Shown piece by piece: positions 9,341 to 18,969 of a DNA stretch of 64,000 nt. Numbering within the stretch: the first letter of the stretch is position 1; every line of letters begins with the position of its first letter. The notes below the pieces were generated by a model. It saw nothing but the letters and a program-made list of their open reading frames with translations. It did not search any database and was not told where the DNA came from. Source of the DNA: Pseudarthrobacter sp. Fe7 (lineage in GTDB: Bacteria; Actinomycetota; Actinomycetes; Actinomycetales; Micrococcaceae); contig CP099977.1 of the NCBI GenBank assembly GCA_024372495.1, positions 3,720,001 to 3,784,000 of the forward strand, in the 5' to 3' direction. Position numbers and translations under genes: made by a program.

Positions 9341-10192
9341 TTGACTGACCTCCAAGGGACGCCGGCCGGGACGGGAGTCCGGGGTGAATTGCGCCAGGAC
9401 ACATCCGTAGGGGGCAAGGACCTCACCCGGTGGGACAGCCGGGCAGGCCGCAGCCTGGTGGGAGTGGTCCACCGCCTTAGCCAGGTGTTGGGCCCGCACG
9501 GCGCGCTGATCCTGACCCTGCTGGTGGGCGCAGTCATTTCGGCTGCCTTGACCGCCGCCTTCAGCGAGGTCTACGAGGCAGTAGTGGCCGCGGACGGGGT
9601 GGCCGGACTCGACCACCCAATCCTGGCGGCCAGCAAGGACCTCCGCACCCCAACCCTGGATGTAGTTGTCACCGGCTTCACGGATATCGGCGGGACTATC
9701 GGCATGCCGATCCTGGCCATCGCCATCATGGCGGTCCTCGCCATCCGCCGCCGCTCGTGGACTCCCGTCATCCTGATCGTCACCGCAGGCCTGGGTTCGC
9801 TGCTGATGACCGTCGCCGGCAAGCGCCTTGTGGGACGCGCCCGTCCGGACCTCAGTGACGCCGTGCCACCCTACGAACACTCGGCATCGTTTCCCAGCGG
9901 ACACTCGCTGAACGCGGTGGTGATTGCCGGCATCGTGGCCTACCTCATCATCCTGCGGCTCAATTCGAACCGGGCCCGCATGCTCACAGGCGCGGCCGCA
10001 GCCCTCTTCGCCGTCGCGATTGGCCTGAGCAGGGTCTTCCTGGGCCACCACTGGTTCACCGATGTCCTCGCGGCATGGACACTCGGCGCCGCCTGGCTGG
10101 CCGTCGTGATCACCGCGCACCGGCTCTACCTGACCGTCCGAAAGCACCACGAACCACGAGACGTTAACCACACCCCGGCCGGGAATAAGTAA
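9341..10192 (+). CDS. PAP2-family phosphatase (membrane)
   Basis: A lipid-phosphate phosphatase-like integral membrane protein of about 283 residues. I choose TTG 9341, with AGGGAGA 7 bases upstream; an in-frame ATG at 9281 would add 20 residues that do not look like protein. The three PAP2 motifs are complete: KRLVGRARP, PSGHS and SRVFLGHHWFTD, with catalytic His in the second and third. Five to six hydrophobic helices are visible (about residues 45-65, 105-125, 130-150, 195-215, 225-240 and 250-270). Likely substrates are undecaprenyl pyrophosphate or phosphatidic acid; the sequence does not decide. It appears to be monocistronic, with an AT-richer stretch at 9250-9300 that could hold its promoter. 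Confidence 0.88.
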   Translation: MTDLQGTPAGTGVRGELRQDTSVGGKDLTRWDSRAGRSLVGVVHRLSQVLGPHGALILTLLVGAVISAALTAAFSEVYEAVVAADGVAGLDHPILAASKDLRTPTLDVVVTGFTDIGGTIGMPILAIAIMAVLAIRRRSWTPVILIVTAGLGSLLMTVAGKRLVGRARPDLSDAVPPYEHSASFPSGHSLNAVVIAGIVAYLIILRLNSNRARMLTGAAAALFAVAIGLSRVFLGHHWFTDVLAAWTLGAAWLAVVITAHRLYLTVRKHHEPRDVNHTPAGNK

Positions 10193-10311
10193 CAAAGCAG
10201 GCCTTTACCGCCGGACTTCCGGAGTTTCCGGGCACCGGCCGCCTGCGGCGTAACGTAATATTTCTCAATGTTCGTTCGTCGTGTTATTTAGCAGGGGTCT
10301 AGCTTGTTCAG

Positions 10312-11754
10312 GTGAGCACTCAGACAAGCACCCCCTCCCCCGCAGGGAAGACCGGACGCCAGCTCCCCAAGTGGGCGGGTTCGTTCGGCTTCCAGATCAT
10401 CGCCGCCCTCATTGTGGGCCTGGGCCTCGGCCTGCTGGCAAAGTACACCGGCAGCACCAAAACCAACCCCAACGCCCTCGGCGCCACGCTGCAGACCATC
10501 GGCTCAAGCTACGTGTCACTGCTGCAGACCGCCGTTGTTCCGCTGATCTTCACCGCCGTCGTCAGTTCCATCTCCAACCTGCGCCAGGTGTCCAACGCCG
10601 CAAGGCTCGCATGGAACACCCTCCTGTGGTTCGCCATCACGTCCCTGATCGCCGTGCTGATCGGCATCGGCCTGGGCGTGCTGCTGCAGCCCGGCGCCAA
10701 TACCGGCATCAGCGGGGACGCAAAGTACACCGGCAAGTCCGGCGACTGGTGGGCCTTCCTGGTGGGCCTCTTCCCCAAGAACTTCCTCGGCCTGGGTGCC
10801 GGCTCCACCGTTGGCGACGCCGGCGCCGTCACCACGTCCATCAGCTTCAACGTCCTGCAGATCCTCGTTATCGCCATCGCCGTCGGCGTTGCCGCCCTCA
10901 AGGTGGGCAAGGCAGCAGAGCCGTTCCTCACCCTCAACGCATCCGCCCTCGCCGTCATCCAGAAGGTGCTGTGGTGGATCATCCGCATCGCGCCGCTGGG
11001 CACCATTGGCCTGATCGGCAACGCGGTCGCCGTCTACGGCTGGGACACCATCGGCTCGCTGGGCAAGTTCACCGTGGCCATCTACGCCGGCCTGGCCCTG
11101 GTCCTGTTCGTGGTCTACCCCATCCTGGTCCGCAGCCACGGCCTGTCCATCAAGCAGTACTTCTCCGGCGTATGGCCGGCTGTGCAGCTGGCCTTCGTGT
11201 CCCGCTCCTCGGTGGGCACGCTGCCCCTGACCCAGCGCGTCACCGAACGCAGCCTGGGCGTCCCGCGGGCCTACGCTTCCTTCGCAGTGCCGCTGGGCGC
11301 CACCACCAAGATGGACGGCTGCGCGGCCATCTACCCGGCCGTGTCCGCCATCTTCGTCGCCCAGTTCTTCGGCATCCACCTGGACTTCAGCCAGTACGTG
11401 CTGATCGCCTTGGTCTCCGTACTGGGTTCCGCTGCAACCGCCGGAACCACGGGCGCCGTGGTAATGCTCACCCTGACGCTCTCCACGCTGGGACTGCCGC
11501 TGTCCGGCGTCGGACTCCTGCTGGCCATCGACCCCATCCTGGACATGGGCCGCACCGCAGTGAACGTCGCGGGCCAGGCACTGGTGCCCACCATTGTGGC
11601 CAAGCGCCAGGGAATCCTGGACGAGTCGCTGTACAACGCACCGCGCAACGGCACGCCTTTTGTTGATGACAGCGACGCAGTTGCCGGCGAAAGCGCTACC
11701 GACGGCACCAGCGCGCACACCGCACCCCGCGAACTGCAGGACGCAAGGGCATAA
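10312..11754 (+). CDS. Dicarboxylate/amino acid:cation symporter (DAACS/GltP family)
   Basis: A 480-residue membrane carrier for glutamate/aspartate or C4-dicarboxylates, driven by Na+ or H+. GTG 10312 gives MSTQTS with basic residues before the first helix. Eight membrane segments and two re-entrant loops fit the family. The fingerprint loops are present: SRSSVGTLPLT (serine-rich hairpin 1), MDGCAAIYP (where many members have MDGTA-Y) and DPILDMGRTAVNV, whose Asp/Arg/Asn bind substrate and cation. The Arg in MGRTAVNV favours acidic substrates. The C-terminal 40 residues are Asp/Ser/Thr-rich and disordered. A strong terminator follows at 11770, so it is the last gene of its transcript. Confidence 0.9.
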   Translation: MSTQTSTPSPAGKTGRQLPKWAGSFGFQIIAALIVGLGLGLLAKYTGSTKTNPNALGATLQTIGSSYVSLLQTAVVPLIFTAVVSSISNLRQVSNAARLAWNTLLWFAITSLIAVLIGIGLGVLLQPGANTGISGDAKYTGKSGDWWAFLVGLFPKNFLGLGAGSTVGDAGAVTTSISFNVLQILVIAIAVGVAALKVGKAAEPFLTLNASALAVIQKVLWWIIRIAPLGTIGLIGNAVAVYGWDTIGSLGKFTVAIYAGLALVLFVVYPILVRSHGLSIKQYFSGVWPAVQLAFVSRSSVGTLPLTQRVTERSLGVPRAYASFAVPLGATTKMDGCAAIYPAVSAIFVAQFFGIHLDFSQYVLIALVSVLGSAATAGTTGAVVMLTLTLSTLGLPLSGVGLLLAIDPILDMGRTAVNVAGQALVPTIVAKRQGILDESLYNAPRNGTPFVDDSDAVAGESATDGTSAHTAPRELQDARA

Positions 11755-11769
11755 CGCGCAGCAGTAGTG

Positions 11770-11808
11770 AAAGACGTCCCCGGGAGGATCCCCCGGGGAC
11801 GTCTTTTT
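11770..11808 (+). terminator. Rho-independent terminator after the DAACS symporter
   Basis: A 15-bp perfect stem (11770-11784 pairing with 11792-11806), a 7-base loop and a run of five T at 11804-11808, directly after the symporter stop. A classical intrinsic terminator. It could also work on the opposite strand for the convergent gene ending at 11838. Confidence 0.9.
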
Positions 11809-11837
11809 GCCTTAAGGACTGCCGGTCGGCCCAGCCG

Positions 11838-12398
11838 TCAGCGTCCGCCGCCGCCAATCACACCGTTCTGGACGGCCTTGGTCACGGCGTCGGCTTCCGC
11901 CTGCGTCAGCTTTCCATCCGTCACAGCCTTGTCCAGGCGGGTCTTTAGCGCGGCAGCGTGCTCGGACTGCTCCCCGCTGCGGATCTCCTGGAGGGCTGCC
12001 GTCACCTTCGCTTCATCGATGCCCAGCGAATCAGCCAGGGACTTGGCGAGTGCTGCCTCGCGGGCAGCGGGGTCCGGCTTTTGGCCGTCGGCGGGCGGAG
12101 TGGTGGGCTTGTTGGCATCGCGGAAGGCCTTCAATGCGTCAGCCACCTTGGCTTGGTCCACTCCGAGCTTCGCTGCGAGCTCGGACGCCTGCTCCACGCC
12201 GTGGCCGCCGCGGCCCCCGTGCCTGCCCATGCCGTCATGGCCGGCGTCGGCGTTGCTGTCGGCGGAGGCGCTGGAACTTGAACTCGGGGTGGGAGTGGGC
12301 GTGGTGGTGGCAGAGGCCATGCCGGCCACGCCGATTCCGGCGCCGAGCGCCAGCGCTGCGGCTGACAGGCCCAGGGTCATCTTCTTCGTGCGTGTCAT
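11838..12398 (-). CDS. Secreted protein with two helical LG(V/I)xxxKV repeats
   Basis: About 186 residues from ATG 12398, with CAGGAGA 8 bases upstream. A clear signal peptide covers residues 1-30 (MTRTKKMTLGLSAAALALG ending in MASA), followed by a Thr/Pro/Ser linker and a His/Gly/Asp patch (HDGMGRHGGRGGHG). Two copies of a short helical unit then follow, LAAKLGVDQAKVADAL and LADSLGIDEAKVTAAL, and a third helix TDGKLTQAEADAVTKA. The repeats resemble small helical domains of other secreted actinobacterial proteins; no enzyme motif is visible. The His/Asp patch could bind metal, which is inference. It is divergent from the TetR/MMPL pair and shares their 165-base intergenic region. Confidence 0.75.
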   Translation of the reverse strand: MTRTKKMTLGLSAAALALGAGIGVAGMASATTTPTPTPSSSSSASADSNADAGHDGMGRHGGRGGHGVEQASELAAKLGVDQAKVADALKAFRDANKPTTPPADGQKPDPAAREAALAKSLADSLGIDEAKVTAALQEIRSGEQSEHAAALKTRLDKAVTDGKLTQAEADAVTKAVQNGVIGGGGR

Positions 12399-12535
12399 TT
12401 CTTGTCTCCTGATTCGCCGTCGCCTGACGGCTGCTGGTGATACGCCTCGTGGCGGGACATAACCAGCATCGGCCACCAGCTTCAGGAAAGGCTGTTGGGA
12501 AGCTATGCTCCGGCTGTGAATATAAGTTGCCCAGA

Positions 12536-12549
12536 GTGCAAAGTTGCAC
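12536..12549. promoter_or_regulatory. Palindrome GTGCAAAGTTGCAC, candidate TetR operator
   Basis: GTGCAA-AG-TTGCAC is a perfect inverted repeat ending 14 bases before the GTG start of the TetR gene, in the region between the divergent secreted-protein gene and the regulator. Position and symmetry fit an autorepressor site of the adjacent TetR protein. Binding is inference. Confidence 0.55.
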
Positions 12550-12562
12550 GTAGTGTAACCGT

Positions 12563-13253
12563 GTGACCTTCCCTTCCACTCCGCCGGCTGCAGAACCCGA
12601 TGCAGAACCCGCTGCCATGTCCCGCCGTGAGCTGAACAAGGCCGCCACCCGCCAGGCCATCACGGACGCAGCACTGGGACTCCTGCGTTCCAGGGGCCCG
12701 GGGAACTTCACCGTTGAGGACATCGCAGACGCTGCGGGGATTTCGCGCCGCACCTTTTTCAACTACTTCAGCAGCACCGACGCCGCGCTGGCGTCCATCG
12801 TCCACGGCTTTCTGGAGAACGCCATCCAGCAGCCTGCGCCTCCGGCCGTCGCACGAACCCATGCTGGAGTCTGCCCAGGCCGCACTGGTGGCCCTCGCTG
12901 ATCCCAAGGCGATAGCACCACTGGCGGAGCTGTTCACGCTGACCCAGCAGAGTCCGCTGATGTCCCACACGGAACTTGAGGCGTGGGACCACTGCCGGGC
13001 ACAGGTCTTCACCGTTGCCCGCGAACGCCTTGCGGGTGCCCCCGGGGAGCGGGACGAGCTCTATATCCACGCCCTGGCCGGCTCCATCATCTCCTGCGGC
13101 AAGGCAGCCATGGAGGTCTGGTTCAGCCGGCGCGGCCCGGACCTGACACCGGCCTCCCTGGCAGAACTGCGCCAGCTGCTCATCGACGCCATGGCCCTGC
13201 TGGGCGCCGGCTTCAACACCACCGCTTCACCTTCCGCCACCCGTTCCTCCTGA
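12563..13253 (+). CDS. TetR family transcriptional regulator (frame broken in this sequence)
   Basis: About 230 residues from GTG 12563; ATG 12617 is an alternative. Residues about 19-75 form a TetR DNA-binding domain: RQAITDAALGLLRSRG, then the recognition helix region IADAAGISRRTFFNYF. An extra base at 12831-12835 (AGCT written AGCCT) breaks the frame in the ligand domain. With it removed the protein reads ENAIQQLRLRPSHEPMLESA and continues to the stop at 13251-13253. The MMPL exporter follows 18 bases later, so the regulator probably controls export of the compound it senses, a common TetR/efflux arrangement. A 14-bp palindrome just upstream is a candidate operator. Confidence 0.87.
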
Positions 13254-13271
13254 TCAGATCGGTCCTACCGC

Positions 13272-15794
13272 ATGGCACTCCTCCTCTACCGCCTCGGCAA
13301 GTTCTCCTACCGCCGGCGCTGGCTTGTCATCTCGCTCTGGCTTGCCGTGCTGGTGGCCGTCGGCGGTTCCGCCGCGGCATTCCATGGCACCCTTTCCAAC
13401 AACTTCCAGATTCCGGGCACAGAGACGCAGCGGATCGCGGACAAGCTCAAACAGGATTTGCCCGCGGCCTCGGGCGGAAGCGCCACGATCGTCTTCGAAG
13501 CGCCCGACGGCGGGTTCACGGCTGAGAGCCGCGCGGCCGTCACGGATGCGCTGAAGAAACTCAAGACCCTTCCCGAGGTCCGCGGGACGGTTGATCCGTT
13601 CGCCACCCAGGACCAGGTGGACCAGGCAGGCAAGGCCATCACCGACGGCGAGCAGCAGCTGGCGGCCGGCCAGGCGCAGGGGACGCTTCCCGGGCACAGC
13701 TGGAAGCCGGCAAGGCACAGCTGGCGGCGGCCGAGCAGCAGCTCACCGCTGCCGGAGCGCCCGCAGCACTGATTGACGCCCAGGCCGGGCCAGCAAAAGG
13801 CAGCACTTGCCCAAGGCCAGGCAAAGCTCGACGCCGGCGCCCAGGAACTGGCGGCCAACAAGGCCAAGCTGGAACTCGGCAAGCGCCAGGCCCAGGCGGC
13901 ATCGGCCATCCGCTTCGTTTCCGAAGACAACAAGGCTGCCGTGGCACAGGTGCAGTTCAACACCTCCATCAACGGGCTCGCCCCGGCCGTCCGCAAGCAG
14001 GTCCAGGAGATTGCCCACGAAACGTCCTCCGCAGGCGTCACCGCCCTTGCCAGCAAGGAAATCACCGAGGACATCTCGGCCCTGTTCGGCACGGCCGAGA
14101 TTGTCGGCATCGCCGTGGCCGCGCTGGTCCTGATCCTCATGCTGGGCACCCTGATCGCGGCGGGGCTGCCGCTGCTGATGGCCGTTATCGGAGTCGGCGT
14201 GGGGGTCGGCATCACCTTTGCACTCTCCGGGCTGTTCGACATGAGCTCCATCTCCCCCATGCTGGCCCTCATGCTGGGCCTCGCCGTGGGCATCGACTAT
14301 TCCCTGTTCATCGTCAACCGGCACCGGACCCAACTCCTGGCCGGCATGGACCCTGAAGAATCCGTGGCCCGCGCCAACGGCACCTCCGGGAACGCCGTCG
14401 TCTTCGCCGGCCTTACCGTCATCATTGCCCTTGCCGCCCTGGTGGTCCCCGGACTGCCGTTCCTCACCGTCATGGGCCTTGCGGCTGCGGGAACCGTGGC
14501 GGTGGCCGTCCTCGTCGCCATCACGCTTACCCCCGCCACGCTGTCCCTGATCGGCCGCCGCATCATCTCCAAGCGGGCCTGGGCCAAGTCCGAGGCACAC
14601 AACGCCGAACCGGACCACGAGGCAGCGGATGTTGCCACCGACCGCGAACGCAGCACCCGCGGGTGGGGCGGCCTGGTCACCAAGCACCCGTGGGTTGCGC
14701 TGGTCGCCGGCGTCCTCCTGCTGGGCACCCTGGCGCTGCCCGCCACGCAGCTGCAGCTGGCCCTGCCCGACGGCGGCTCCGAACCGGTGGAATCCGAGGC
14801 GTACCAGGCCTACGACCTGACGGCGCGCAGCTTCGGCGAAGGCGTCACCGGACCGATCGTTGCCGTGGGCGAGTTCCCCGCGAACCTGGATGCCGCCCAG
14901 GCGCAGAAGCTGCAGTTCGATATAGCGGACAAACTCCGCGCCGTGGGCAATGTAGTGGCCGCCGTGCCGGTGGCGCTCAGCGAAAACCGCCGGACCGCCG
15001 TGTTCCAGGTCATCCCCAAGGAAGGGCCGGCCAGCGCCAGCACGGTTAAGGTAGTCTCCGAACTCCGGGGCCTGAACGGCGAAATCAAGGCCGACAACGA
15101 CGTCACCATGGGCCTGACCGGCCAGACTGCCGGCAACGTGGATGTCTCCACCAAGCTCGGTGACGCCCTGCCGCCCTACCTGGCGATCGTCGTCGGGCTC
15201 TCCCTTGTCCTCCTTCTCCTGGTGTTCCGCTCCATCGTGGTGCCGCTGCTGGCAACGGGCGGCTTCCTGCTGTCCCTGTCGGCCGCCTTCGGCGCGGTGG
15301 TGGCCGTATACCAGTGGGGCTGGCTGGGAAACGTCTTCGACGTCGCCAACCCCGGCGCCGTCCTCAGCTTCCTGCCCATCATCCTGATCGGCGTGCTGTT
15401 CGGCCTGGCCATGGACTACCAGGTTTTCATCGCCTCCGGAATGCGCGAAGCCTACATGCACGGATCCACGGCCAAGGAAGCGGTCAGGGTGGGCTTCCGG
15501 CACGCAGCGGCCGTGGTCACCGCAGCCGCGATCATCATGGTCAGCGTGTTCTCCGGCTTCATCTTCAGCCACCTCACCATGGTGCGGCCGCTGGGCTTCG
15601 CGATGGCCTTCGGCGTCCTGTTCGACGCCTTCGTGGTCCGCATGACCATCGTCCCGGCAGTGATGTACCTGCTGGGCGCGAAGTCCTGGTGGCTGCCGCG
15701 GTGGCTGGACCGGCTCCTGCCGGACGTGGATGTGGAGGGCGCCAAGCTCAACCGCGGCCAGGCCGCGCCGGTGTCCGGCGAACTGGTCCACTAG
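13272..15794 (+). CDS. MMPL family RND-type transporter (YdfJ-like; short internal frame disturbance)
   Basis: About 840 residues from ATG 13272. The protein has the duplicated MMPL architecture: helix 1 at about 14-36, a large outer loop, five to six helices at about 275-430 containing GLAVGIDYSLFIVNRH, a second outer loop, and a second helix set at about 635-800 containing LFGLAMDYQVF. The first outer loop is Gln/Ala-rich with repeats like AGQAQL and AEQQL and is predicted coiled coil. Between about 13680 and 13788 the frame is shifted by two compensating errors, one at a former CAGCTGG and one extra G in GGCCGGGCC. Outside that stretch the frame is continuous. It likely exports a lipid or drug and is paired with the upstream TetR gene. 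Confidence 0.9.
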
Positions 15795-15803
15795 GCTGAA
15801 GCC

Positions 15804-16448
15804 GTGCTCCATCTGATTCTCGCCTCCCAGTCCCCCGCCCGCACCAAGCTCCTGGCCGAGGCCGGCATCCGGCACACCGTGCTGGTCTCCGACGTCGACG
15901 AAGCGGCCGTCCAGGAACGGTACGGCGTCACGGACCCGCACGACACCGCACTGCTGCTGGCCCGGGCCAAGGCCGAGGCCGTGGCTGCGCTGCCGGAAGC
16001 GGAAGGCGCGCTCGTGCTGGGCTGCGACTCGGTCTTCGAGTTCGACGGCGAGGCGCACGGCAAGCCCTACACCGCCGACGTCGCGCGCGAACGGATGCTC
16101 CGGATGAGCGGCAGCGCGGGCGTGCTGCATACGGGGCACTGGCTGGTGGACTGCCGGGACACGGACGACGACGGCGCCGCCGGCCGCGGCTCGGGCGCCA
16201 CGCTCGGCTCGGTCGCCTCCGCCGAGGTCTCTTTCCTGGAGATGGAGCCGGCCGAGATCGACGCCTACATCGCCACCGGTGAACCCCTGCACTGCGCGGG
16301 TTCCTTCACCATTGACGGCCTGGGCGGGGCGTTCATCCGGAAGGTCGACGGCGACCCGCACGCCGTCGTCGGCCTTTCCGTCTCCACGCTGCGCGGCCTG
16401 CTCGCTGCCGCCAATGTTCGCATCACGGACCTCTGGCCGCGGCGGTAG
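15804..16448 (+). CDS. maf: Maf family nucleotide pyrophosphatase
   Basis: 214 residues from GTG 15804, 9 bases after the MMPL stop. Maf proteins hydrolyse non-canonical or modified nucleoside triphosphates to monophosphates. The diagnostic elements are present: the N-terminal ASQSPARTKLL with the SxxR turn, the acidic SDVDE, KAEAVA, and GCDSVFEFDGE with the catalytic Asp. The length is normal. A Maf gene close to the acyl-CoA carboxylase alpha gene is a common actinobacterial arrangement. The next gene starts 130 bases later, after the carboxylase palindrome, so it is probably transcribed separately. Confidence 0.92.
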   Translation: MLHLILASQSPARTKLLAEAGIRHTVLVSDVDEAAVQERYGVTDPHDTALLLARAKAEAVAALPEAEGALVLGCDSVFEFDGEAHGKPYTADVARERMLRMSGSAGVLHTGHWLVDCRDTDDDGAAGRGSGATLGSVASAEVSFLEMEPAEIDAYIATGEPLHCAGSFTIDGLGGAFIRKVDGDPHAVVGLSVSTLRGLLAAANVRITDLWPRR

Positions 16449-16470
16449 AGCACTCCGTTTTCTGCACTCC

Positions 16471-16487
16471 TTGTAGGTTCCCTACAA
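16471..16487. promoter_or_regulatory. Second copy of the TGTAGGTTCCCTACA palindrome, upstream of carboxylase alpha
   Basis: The same 15-bp palindrome found at 5524, here extended by one pair to 17 bp (TTGTAGG-TTC-CCTACAA), 92 bases upstream of the alpha-subunit start. It is a candidate operator shared by both carboxylase loci. Confidence 0.72.
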
Positions 16488-16578
16488 AGGAGGTTCGGTT
16501 TACACGCGGATTCCGCAAGTAATATCGGCGGAACCCTCAAAACCGCGCTAGGCTCCCTGAAGGAAAGAAGGAGACGCC

Positions 16579-18389
16579 TTGTCAGCAAATTTGGAGCAGT
16601 CCGCAGGTACCACGCAGCCCAGCCTCACAAAGGTGCTGATCGCCAACCGCGGCGAGATCGCCGTGCGGATCATCCGGGCGGCCCGGGACGAAGGCCTCGC
16701 CTCCGTTGCGGTTTACGCTGACCCGGACCGCGATGCGCTGCATGTGAAGCTCGCCGACGAGGCCTACGCCCTGGGCGGCACCACCGCCGCCGAGTCCTAC
16801 CTGGTGATGGACAAGCTGATCGAGGTGGCCCTGCGCTCCGGCGCCGACGCCGTCCACCCCGGCTACGGCTTCCTGGCGGAAAACGCCGAATTCGCTGCCA
16901 AGGTCATCGCCGCCGGCATCACCTGGATCGGCCCCTCCCCGAGGCGATCTCCGCGCTTGGCGACAAGGTCCAGGCCCGGCACATCGCCGAGAAGGTGGGC
17001 GCACCCCAGGTCCCCGGCACCGCTGACCCGGTCAGCTCCGCTGAGGAAATCCTGGAGTTCGTCGACAAGTTCGGCCTGCCCGTGGCCATCAAAGCGGCCT
17101 TCGGCGGCGGTGGACGCGGCATCAAGGTGGCACGCAGCCGCGAAGAGATCCCCGAACTGTTCGAATCCGCCGTCCGCGAGGCCACGGCCGCATTCGGCCG
17201 CGGGGAGTGCTTCATTGAACGCTTCCTGGACGCCCCGCGGCACGTCGAGACCCAGTGCCTCGCCGACGCGCACGGCAACGTGGTAGTTGTTTCCACCCGC
17301 GACTGCTCACTGCAGCGGCGCAACCAAAAACTTGTGGAGGAGGCCCCGGCACCGTTCCTCACCGACGAGCAGAACCAGCGGCTGTACGAATCCTCCAAGG
17401 CCATCCTCAAGGAGGCAGGCTACCTCGGTGCCGGCACCTGCGAATTCCTGGTCGGCCAGGACGGGACCATTTCCTTCCTTGAGGTCAACACCCGCCTCCA
17501 GGTGGAGCACTGCGTCTCCGAGGAAGTCACCGGAATCGACCTGGTCCGCGAACAGTTCCGGCTGGCCCGCGGCGAGGAACTGGGCTACGGCGACCCCGAT
17601 GTCCGCGGCCACTCGATCGAATTCCGCATCACCGGTGAGGACCCGGGCCGGAACTTCATGCCCGCCCCGGGCACCATCACGGCCCTGAAGAACCCCACCG
17701 GCCCTGGCGTCCGGATCGACTCCGGCGTGGAGCAGGGCGACGTCATCAGCGGGAACTTCGACTCCATGCTGTCCAAGCTGGTGGTCACCGGCGCCAACCG
17801 CACCCAGGCCCTGCAGCGGTCCCGCCGCGCCCTGGAGGAGATGGTGGTGGAGGGTATCCCCACCGTCATCCCGTTCGACCTTGCCGTCGTCACCAACCCC
17901 GACTTCGCCCCCGCCGAAGGCCCGTTCAAGGTCCACACCCGCTGGATCGAGACGGCTTTCGTGAACGACATCCCTGCCTGGACCCCGAACGGCACCGCGG
18001 ACGACGACGGTACCCCCGAGGACCGCCAGCGAGTGGTGGTGGAGGTGGGCGGCAAACGCCTCGAGGTGGTCCTCCCCGCCTCCCTGGGCACCCCGGGGAC
18101 GGCATCGGCCGCTACCGGGAAACCGGGCAAGTCCAAGAAGCGCTCCCGTTCGGCCGGCCCCGCGGCCGCCACCGGCAACGCCCTCACCTCCCCCATGCAG
18201 GGCACCATCGTGAAGGTGGCCGTGGCGCACGGGGACATGGTGTCCGAAGGCGATCTGGTGGTGGTCCTCGAGGCCATGAAGATGGAGCAGCCCCTCACCG
18301 CCCACCGGTCCGGCACCATCACGGGACTGACGGCAACGCCGGGCGAGACGGTATCCGCGGGCGCCATCATCGCCACCATCGAAGACTAG
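16579..18389 (+). CDS. accA3: Acetyl/propionyl-CoA carboxylase alpha subunit: biotin carboxylase plus biotin carrier (frame broken)
   Basis: About 603 residues from TTG 16579, with a strong AAGGAGA 6 bases upstream. The N-terminal biotin carboxylase has ANRGEIAVRIIRAARD, the ATP-grasp glycine loop AAFGGGGRGIKV and EVNTRLQVEH. The C-terminal carrier domain carries the biotin lysine in EAMKMEQP, after a Pro/Lys/Ala linker. The enzyme carboxylates biotin with ATP and bicarbonate for the beta subunit at 5669. One C is missing in TCCCCGAGG near 16938; restoring it gives IGPSPEAISALGDKV and joins the first 120 residues to the rest. The upstream palindrome matches that of the beta gene. The symbol is by analogy to actinobacterial AccA3-type subunits. 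Confidence 0.93.
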
Positions 18390-18406
18390 AAAGCGGCCCG
18401 GCAGCC

Positions 18407-18844
18407 ATGCTCGCACCAAGTTTCCAGGAAGAAGTGGACCGCTACCACCAGGCGGTTCCCGAGATCACCCGGGGCAACACCGGCCCCATCAAGGAGCTGT
18501 ACTCCCGGCTGGACGACGTCACCCTGGCCAACCCGTTCGGCGGAATTGCCCGCGGCTGGGCACAGGTGGAGGCCCGGCTGGACCAGGCGGCGCGGCAGTT
18601 CCGCGACGGCGAGATGCTGGGCTTCGATACCGTCACGTCCTACACCGCCCGCGATACCGCCTACCTGCTGGAAACCGAGCATTTCCGCGCACGGCTGGAT
18701 GGCGCCGCCGCCACCGAGGAGTTTGCGCTCCGCGTGACCAGTATCTTCCGCCGCGAGGATGGCTACTGGAAGCTGGTGCACCGCCACGCGGACCCGGCTG
18801 CCCGGCCGCAGTCCCGCCGGTCCCTGACCCAGCCAACCGGCTGA
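18407..18844 (+). CDS. SnoaL-like/NTF2-fold protein
   Basis: 145 residues from ATG 18407, 17 bases after the carboxylase alpha stop and probably in the same transcript. The pattern of an N-terminal helix, NPFGGIARGWAQV, and a C-terminal strand ending FRREDGYWKLVHRHAD is typical of the SnoaL/DUF4440 branch of the NTF2-like superfamily, small cone-shaped proteins that act as isomerases, hydrolases or ligand binders. No catalytic assignment is possible from sequence. The C-terminal codons and stop lie inside a 17-base tandem repeat (18829-18879), which may have altered the tail. Confidence 0.8.
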   Translation: MLAPSFQEEVDRYHQAVPEITRGNTGPIKELYSRLDDVTLANPFGGIARGWAQVEARLDQAARQFRDGEMLGFDTVTSYTARDTAYLLETEHFRARLDGAAATEEFALRVTSIFRREDGYWKLVHRHADPAARPQSRRSLTQPTG

Positions 18845-18879
18845 GCCAGCCAACCGCCTGGGCCAGCCAATAGCCTGGT
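18829..18879. repeat. Three-copy 17-base tandem repeat across a gene end
   Basis: Three imperfect 17-base units starting CCAGCCAA (18829-18845, 18846-18862, 18863-18879), with a partial fourth after them. The stop codon of the SnoaL-like gene falls within unit 1. Units 1 and 2 differ at three positions; unit 3 is more diverged. Confidence 0.75.
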
Positions 18880-18969
18880 CAGCCGAATGCATGGCACCGC
18901 CATCCGGCACCGGCGTAACGGCTGGCCCGGTTGCTGGCAGGCGGGGCCGCCAGGATGCAGACTTAGCAC

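Noticed and set aside
13743..16361. 872-codon minus-strand frame opposite MMPL and maf
   Set aside because: It spans two well-defined plus-strand genes, is rich in Gly/His/Asp/Gln with no domain, and is explained by third-position GC of the real genes.
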